64,000 nt of DNA from Parapristionchus giblindavisi (taxonomy: Eukaryota; Nematoda; Chromadorea; Rhabditida; Diplogasteridae): positions 162,501-226,500 of the forward strand of contig CALSFV010000013.1 of the NCBI GenBank assembly GCA_943737045.1, given 5' to 3'. Below are positions 59,301 through 64,000 of this stretch, piece after piece. The notes under the pieces were generated by a model. The model was given only the letters and a program-made list of their open reading frames with translations, was not told the DNA's origin and searched no databases. Every line of letters starts with the position of its first letter. Positions within the stretch are counted from its first letter, which is position 1. A program made the translations under genes and the position numbers.

Positions 59301-62300
59301 AAATATTCAAGAGAGCTTTTACTTTGAGATTTGGATCAGCTAGTGAACTTATGAGAGTAGCCTATTTTGAATCATTTTTGAGGAATAGAGCTATTGATAT
59401 ATGGTTGACTATGCCTGATAAGATAAGAAGTAAAGGAAAGTATAATGAGATGGTGGAATGGTTTGAAGATAAAGTAAATGGAGTGACTCCTTATGCTGAT
59501 GTTGAGTGTAATGAGAAGTTGAACTCGCTCAAATTAATAACGGCTAGTGAATACTTTGTGAAGTTAGAGAAGTATACTAATCAGTTATATCGTAGTGATC
59601 AAATTACGTTGGAAAGGATGAGAAAACTTCATCTGCTGCGTGTTGTGAAAGGACGTAAGGAACATCCAGAAGTATTGTTGTTGTCGCAGAGAGTCAATGA
59701 ATCGTATGAAGCGATGAAGGAGTATATGTTGAGGATGGAATATGTGGATAAGACTATGGAAAGAAGTAAAAAAGAATATGATCAAGATAGTTATGATAAG
59801 GAATGTCATAACGGTAATAACTATAACAATCATCAGAACAAGAATGATTCTGTTACTTGTCTGAAATGTGGTGGAAGAGGTCATGTAGCGAGTGTGTGCA
59901 CATCTAAAGTATATTATGGTCTAAGAGGAGCTAATGGAGCACAGTACAGTGGTAGTGCTAATAATTATCAAGGTTACGGTAATCAAGGTGAATACGGTAG
60001 AACAGAAGAGACAAAAGAACCGTCAAGAGATATGGGTAATTCTCCTGGAGCTTATATGAATAGATTACTTGGAGGTGTTCGTAATGTGAAAGAAAGAGAA
60101 AATAAAGTTGATCCATATATTGGAAAGAGATTATGTGTTGATGCTGTATTAGAGGGTAAATCTTGCAAAGTGATTATTGATTCCGGTGCAGACGTTAGTC
60201 TCGTTCCTTTTTCGTTTATTGATCGAGCTGATAATACTTTTAGTCAGTTAAAGTTTGAACCTTCTCGTGATAGGATTGCCACTGTAAATGGAATGGTTGA
60301 AGTGATTGGAAAGTGTGAGTTGGATATTCAATTAAGTGGGAAAAGTGAGAAACGTTTAATCTGTTTTCACGTTATCAATTGTAAAGATTTGGATCCAGTT
60401 ATTGGAATGAATGCATTCAAGGTGCTCGGAATTAAGATTTCATTTGGTGGAAAAAATAGTTATTGTGTCAGGAGAGAAGTTCATAAGAAATCGGTGAATA
60501 CTATGAATGGTCATAGGAATATTACTCTTGAATCGAATAGGAGAGACAACTACTTTGTGAACCAATACTGTGGTAGATGTGGTATTGATCAGGGAAATGA
60601 TTATCGGATGGTTAGTAGTGGCATGAATGATGCGAGAAGAATATGGAGGCGTAGTTATAACTCCGATAGAAGTATCGAGAAGAGGAACGAGTTTTTCAGG
60701 AATACTTTCGGTCGTCATCAACAGTCAATTTAGAAGAAAGAAGAATCGCCTATGAGCCAGGAGGCTCATTTTCGCAGGAGGAGGGAGATGTTAGGGATGC
60801 TCCCTATTTCCCTACCCTAGGCTAACCGCCTCCCCTATTCCCCTTTTCCCCTTTTCGACCCCTAAACCCCTTTCCCTTTTACTAGAATTATTTTTGCACC
60901 ATGTTGTACTTTCTTTGTCTTAGAATTAGTTCATCTCTCTTTGTCTTTTAATTTTATTAGTATTGCATATATAGAGAGGCTGTTTGCCATTATCGGTCTC
61001 TTCGCGCCCCTCTCTCTCGTCTCCCTCGTGTAGTTTGCGTTGTGTTGGTTGAAGATAAAGGTTTAAGGTAGTCTTGAGTATCTGTACTTAACCGCAAGTC
61101 TAAAGAACCCGGCTATTGTTATCATTACATTCCTTCGTAATGACAACAATTACAAAGCTCTATTTATTCTAGATGGGATATCATTTGAAATGCGGCAAAT
61201 GCCATGAATTCATAGATTCTCGAACTAAGGATGAAAAACACAAGGTTAGTACCATAGATCTCATTACTTTAAACGAAATCTGGAATTTAATTTCAGAAAA
61301 GATGCAATTCCAAGGATATAACCTTTCATATGACACCAGCACCGGTAATACATTGTATTTACTTGTTAAATGTAAAGTATCACATAAAATATTTTTGCGG
61401 AAAATGTTGGATTTCATCCCAACGCGAAATGACGAAATACCGGGTTTTCATCATTATGATGCCCAAGTCTTAAACTAATGTGGAAGTCAAGTCGTCTGAG
61501 ACCCGTCATTATCAATGGTACAAGAATAGAGTGCTATCGTTCATCGACTCGGCGTTCATGAGAATGATGTATGCGATAACGGTGTTAGATACTCATATTT
61601 TGCTACTGACGAGGAATGTCCGGGCAGAGGTAGACCGATCTCAGTTTCCACCGCTACGAAGCGAATTCGCACCCGAAAGATGGTGCTTCGAAATCGCAAG
61701 CGGAGCATCTGGAGACTCGATACTTCGAAGACGCCGTCGTCTCCTCAAGTCTCTGTTGACTCTTCATTGTTGGTTCATTGTAAAAGAGAAAAAGGTATAC
61801 TGGAGAGGAAGCGACTCGTCTTTTTTTACTGATTTCGATGAAATCGTCTTTACGTGTGGTAATCTCCCGCGAAGTTGTACACCTAATTCTACAAGGTACC
61901 GCCCCTTTTAACACTAGATCAATTATGCTTTGGATCAACGGATTTGTTTCGAAATGAGATGGTTCCACTGATCCTTGTTCCTCGCAATGCTCATAAATAC
62001 TGGTCCAACTTTTTCACAATTTCATCCTCCCATCTCAATTCGAGTCCTCCTCGTGATCGTATTTGGTATAACAATTCCAAAAATATTCTTTTACACATTT
62101 CACTGGTATTTTCTAAAACTGCTTATCTTGACGCTGGGTCGAATGAGAATCGATGAATAATAACCGACTGGATGATGACCATTTGCATCTGAGAGATAAG
62201 CGCTAATGAATAGACAAGGTATGCAAAAGGTTATTATTCATCGGTTCTCATTCGACCTAGTGCTGTGATCTTGATCCTTACATATTTTAGAAGGATCATG

Positions 62301-63691
62301 ATGAATTTGAGCTTATTGGTGAAGACTCGGTCTCCTGTCATTTATGCCCTGTACGTCGAAAAGTTCTAATATCATAAATACATTTGCGGATGGAGTGAAA
62401 CGATCATGAATTCTTAATTTTCATATTTTGGAGCTATTCTACCCATGCGACGTTACATTTGCTTTATGCCCATACGCATTTATGTAAACGCGCGTTTCAC
62501 CTCTCTACTTCAGCAAAAATTTGGGAGTTTTTTGTATCTCCAGTGGACTACCCTGTCATTGGGATACGGGAAGAAGCTACCGTACCACCAATCAATAATG
62601 ATAGACTACCGTCATTGGGATACGGGAAGAAGCTACCGTACCACCAATCAATAATGATAGACTACCGTCATTGGGATACGGGAAGAAGCTACCGTACCAC
62701 CAATCAATAATGATAGACTACTGTAACGTTTTACAGTAATTTCGTGGATCAGCAGGGTATTCCGCTTTGGGTCAAATACACTCGAAAATTCACGCCGACG
62801 CAAATGTAACTCGCGCTTACAAAACGTGTAGGCTCGTAAGGCAAATGTAATGGCGACGCATTAATAAGTAGACTATTTTTTGTTTGTTTTAGCTATGTAA
62901 TTCTAGATCTATATTTCAACGTGATTATTTCACATTATTTCTGTATAATTATAGCCATCCTTGACGCCATTCTCAACGGCCCGTCTCTTTAGGTTTTATA
63001 ACCATTTACAACTGCATCACCGAACCACATTCGCAAAGGTAAAATATGTAGACGTTCTTAACAAAAAATGCAAATTTCAATTGTAAAAATAGTTTCAACA
63101 AAACGTTAAAATGGATAGGAATCAGGTTATTATCTAACCATCCTCTCATTGTCAACCAAATTTCAAGAAAAATTGATCGGCGCTCTGATTAGAATGTTTT
63201 ATTTTTCAAAAAAATCAACAAAACATGCAATATATTTACTAATGCTAAATTACGTGCGGTAATTTCAGGAGGGAATCAAATTTGAATGTTCGAAATGCTC
63301 ATATGAAGTTCGCGCCGATGAACACGTGACAATTCACTCCAGGGTATGTAGATTTATGAATCAGTTAATCAATTTATTCATATCAATTTAAATACTAGAT
63401 GAAATATGGGCCGTTTTTTAGTTCCTCAACTGATATTAAACACCGTTGGGCATTACTCTTTTTTTATCTCATGTATCGGTAAAACTGGACAATATCACAG
63501 GTGTAACATAAGAGCAAAACTCCAAGGAAGACTTGATCACAATGTTAACAATATTTTCGACTTCTCATCTAAAATAATGAAATATCAATAGTTTGTTTGA
63601 AAATGATTGATACATCGCTTTTTTATAGTCTGAATACGACTCAGAAAGGATGAAGATCTATCGAATGAAGAAGGAGACAGCGAAAGATAAG
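53398..63691 (+). CDS. C2H2-type zinc-finger protein, right paralogue (last exon outside the window)
   Basis: Exons: 53398-53454, 53727-53831, 53971-54035, 54253-54358, 54507-54608, 54788-54874, 54950-55078, 55606-55722, 55838-55903, 56061-56114, 56452-56544, 56929-56994, 61173-61244, 61297-61344, 62291-62350, 62955-63038, 63269-63343 and 63629-63691. They give 483 in-frame codons. Exon count and phases match the left paralogue, with no stops. Zinc-binding clusters: FKCPLCN..H..H, YHLKCGKCHE, VSCHLCP..H..H and FECSKCSYEV..H..H. In the last, AHxxxH spacing differs from the left copy. The final exon (ENREDADIIQD-stop on the left) should lie beyond 64000. Before the ATG the left copy's TTTTCAGAC is TTTTCATGC here, so the trans-splice site is lost. 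A 4.2-kb intron holds nested mobile DNA. Both copies remaining open suggests recent duplication or retained function. Confidence 0.82.
57258..57428 (-). mobile_element. Small inverted-repeat element with hammerhead-like core (left piece; right piece 61134-61170)
   Basis: Arms GATATTGTCTATGTGAAG and CTTCACATAGACAATATC frame about 165 bp. Together with the short piece at 61134-61170 it forms one insertion, flanked by a 12-bp duplication AGATGGGATATC (57246-57257 and 61171-61182). An LTR retrotransposon later inserted into it. The element is absent from the matching intron of the left paralogue. A Penelope-like origin is possible because such elements carry hammerhead motifs; that is inference. 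Confidence 0.65.
57325..57372 (-). ncRNA. Hammerhead ribozyme-like motif
   Basis: On the minus strand the order is TTTATTT, CTGATGA, a stem GGTGA-TTA-TCACC (stem II), GAAA, then CGTC, and TTGAAATAAA. CTGATGA and GAAA are the invariant hammerhead core, and GTC is a favoured cleavage triplet (57336-57338 on the plus strand). Stem I can form TTTATTT with AAATAAA, leaving a 3-nt bulge. Stem III would be a minimal palindromic ACGT, as in hammerheads that work as dimers. Confidence 0.6.
57872..58210 (+). repeat. 49-bp tandem repeat in the LTR element leader
   Basis: Seven units begin GAGGCTAAGAAGTCCAGCG at 57872, 57920, 57969, 58018, 58067, 58116 and 58165. The leader between primer-binding site and ORF is non-coding. 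The repeats could form packaging or translation signals, but this is not shown. Confidence 0.92.
58457..60733 (+). CDS. Gag-protease polyprotein of the LTR element
   Basis: The frame opens at 58433 with GTG, and the first ATG is at 58457, giving about 758 aa and a TAG-type end at 60733. The N-terminal third is Lys/Glu-rich and helical. Residues about 265-430 resemble a retrotransposon Gag capsid (phrases LSPLEPFHGNKDEKFE, RAFTLRFGSASELMRVAYFE). A CCHC zinc knuckle (CLKCGGRGHVASVC) lies near residue 468. A retropepsin with catalytic VIIDSGADVSLVP is near residue 575, followed by DPVIGMNAFKVLG. Gag would form the particle and the protease would cleave it. Reverse transcription and integration must be supplied by another element. 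The frame is intact, agreeing with the identical LTRs. Confidence 0.93.
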   Translation: MSFGKVWCEDMDTALGKERNNEVVMGDSRAHVNEIYTLFNVWTEMRQRFADTVIKRVSQYKKRPSSVQLDNLRSFLEVHEDENERTVNAIKTKMRDRECSQIKVLKMYHEKCMQLESEIDEMKATQENIGVNGRVNCAANYAGTPRQIIDTSQSANVCGVNIGDNDCNRRSKNDIIVQKGNVRRDKNGFDIDMPQFQSGRKDYHSLVGNDKEDNVYKDAMDSRLSDNESISSRNSSIATVADKMMDCVKVMQQTLNTNAEEARLSRLSPLEPFHGNKDEKFEIFKRAFTLRFGSASELMRVAYFESFLRNRAIDIWLTMPDKIRSKGKYNEMVEWFEDKVNGVTPYADVECNEKLNSLKLITASEYFVKLEKYTNQLYRSDQITLERMRKLHLLRVVKGRKEHPEVLLLSQRVNESYEAMKEYMLRMEYVDKTMERSKKEYDQDSYDKECHNGNNYNNHQNKNDSVTCLKCGGRGHVASVCTSKVYYGLRGANGAQYSGSANNYQGYGNQGEYGRTEETKEPSRDMGNSPGAYMNRLLGGVRNVKERENKVDPYIGKRLCVDAVLEGKSCKVIIDSGADVSLVPFSFIDRADNTFSQLKFEPSRDRIATVNGMVEVIGKCELDIQLSGKSEKRLICFHVINCKDLDPVIGMNAFKVLGIKISFGGKNSYCVRREVHKKSVNTMNGHRNITLESNRRDNYFVNQYCGRCGIDQGNDYRMVSSGMNDARRIWRRSYNSDRSIEKRNEFFRNTFGRHQQSI
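61425..61865 (+). other. Insertion specific to the right zinc-finger intron
   Basis: The left arm reads continuously across ATCCCAACGCG ... ATCTCCCGCG (about 38130-38150), but in the right arm about 430 bp lie between these phrases. The inserted DNA carries an open frame (within 61480-61911) with no recognised motif. No target duplication or inverted termini were identified. Confidence 0.5.
62557..62722 (+). repeat. 56-bp minisatellite in an intron of the right zinc-finger gene
   Basis: Units start CATTGGGATACGGGAAGAAG at 62557, 62613 and 62669. The repeat lies inside a TTACATTTGC-family palindrome (about 62453-62853) and is absent from the left paralogue. Confidence 0.9.
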
Positions 63692-64000
63692 GTACTTAAA
63701 GTGATACCCTGAGCTGATTTAAAACTCTCCGCTCTGGTCACACTCTCTCGCTTTCTTTGTCTGCGAGAGAGTATTGCCAATGCGGAGGGTGAAATTAGCT
63801 TGGGTATGACTTTAAGTGAAATCATAATAAATCTATTCATTAAACCAATATATTAATTGTACTATCTTTATGCGGTGACAAACTTTTAACAACGAGAGTT
63901 CATTGTTTCAAGAGTTTTAATCAACTTAATATGTTCTTTTAAAGAAAGTCTAATGGTTAATTGTCTGAAATAAATAGATTCGCAAATATGATTAGCGATG
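63692..64000. other. Last visible intron of the right zinc-finger gene
   Basis: A segment with CTCTCCGCTCTGGTCACACTC and GAGAGAGTATTGCCAATG (63720-63790) resembles, inverted, 53220-53320. No further exon appears before the window ends. Confidence 0.5.

Larger units (their letters stand above)
57429..61129 (+). mobile_element. Non-autonomous LTR retrotransposon (Gag-protease only), recent
   Basis: Two LTRs (57429-57769 and 60789-61129, 341 bp each) are identical as displayed, start TG and end CA. A 4-bp duplication TTCC flanks the element (57425-57428 and 61130-61133). A primer-binding site beginning TGGGGGCCGAACCGACC follows the 5' LTR, and a polypurine tract AGGAGGAGGGAGA precedes the 3' LTR. 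One ORF encodes Gag and protease. Reverse transcriptase, RNase H and integrase are absent. It lies sense in an intron of the right zinc-finger gene. Confidence 0.95.

Noticed and set aside
61480..61911. 143-codon frame as a gene
   Set aside because: It lies in an intron of the right zinc-finger gene, in an insertion missing from the left arm; no motif or splice support. Kept only as an unexplained insertion.

Overview
The window looks like nuclear DNA of a nematode (inference). Introns are short to medium with TTTTCAG-type 3' splice sites. At least two genes have a TTTTCAG-like acceptor 3-8 nt before the first ATG, as expected for spliced-leader trans-splicing. Gene families and mobile elements (RTE LINE, Tc1/mariner, many short inverted-repeat elements) fit. 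No species is assigned. Almost every long open frame outside the genes below is fortuitous, so genes were built exon by exon from splice sites and reading-frame continuity.

Layout. 1330-2793 (+): 3' part of an unrecognised protein with an acidic tail. 4000-~4953 (-): single-pass membrane protein with one EGF-like module. 5489-18331 (+): complete 23-exon ERCC3/XPB, the TFIIH DNA translocase, about 756 aa, with introns packed with transposons. 22637-24819 (-): complete 11-exon gene for a 402-aa secreted protein of unknown family. About 20 kb to 35.5 kb: remnants and tandem copies of a small secreted-protein gene family with shared promoter modules, plus a dead Tc1/mariner element. 36389-43861 (-) and 53398-63691 (+): two head-to-head paralogous C2H2-like zinc-finger genes forming a large imperfect palindrome. 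Its spacer (about 46-51 kb) holds a repeated-exon, apparently non-coding transcription unit with a family of RNA hairpins, nested in foldback DNA. The right-hand gene carries a recent LTR retrotransposon inside a small element with a hammerhead-like core.

Most notable points. (1) A 193-bp hAT-type MITE with a perfect 8-bp target duplication has inserted 8 nt into ERCC3 exon 14 and splits the DEVH (Walker B) box. The rest of the gene is intact. (2) Three hairpins at 48.8-49.6 kb keep their apical sequence while their stems change in a compensatory way, which suggests structured RNA. (3) In the palindrome each arm serves as the empty-site control for insertions in the other. One insertion duplicated the splice acceptor and so appears neutral for splicing, the opposite of the ERCC3 case. 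(4) Six copies of a G+C-rich palindrome sit inside one hAT MITE, with a parallel set of palindromes in the spacer foldback.

All coordinates were counted by hand from the sequence. No database or folding program was used.
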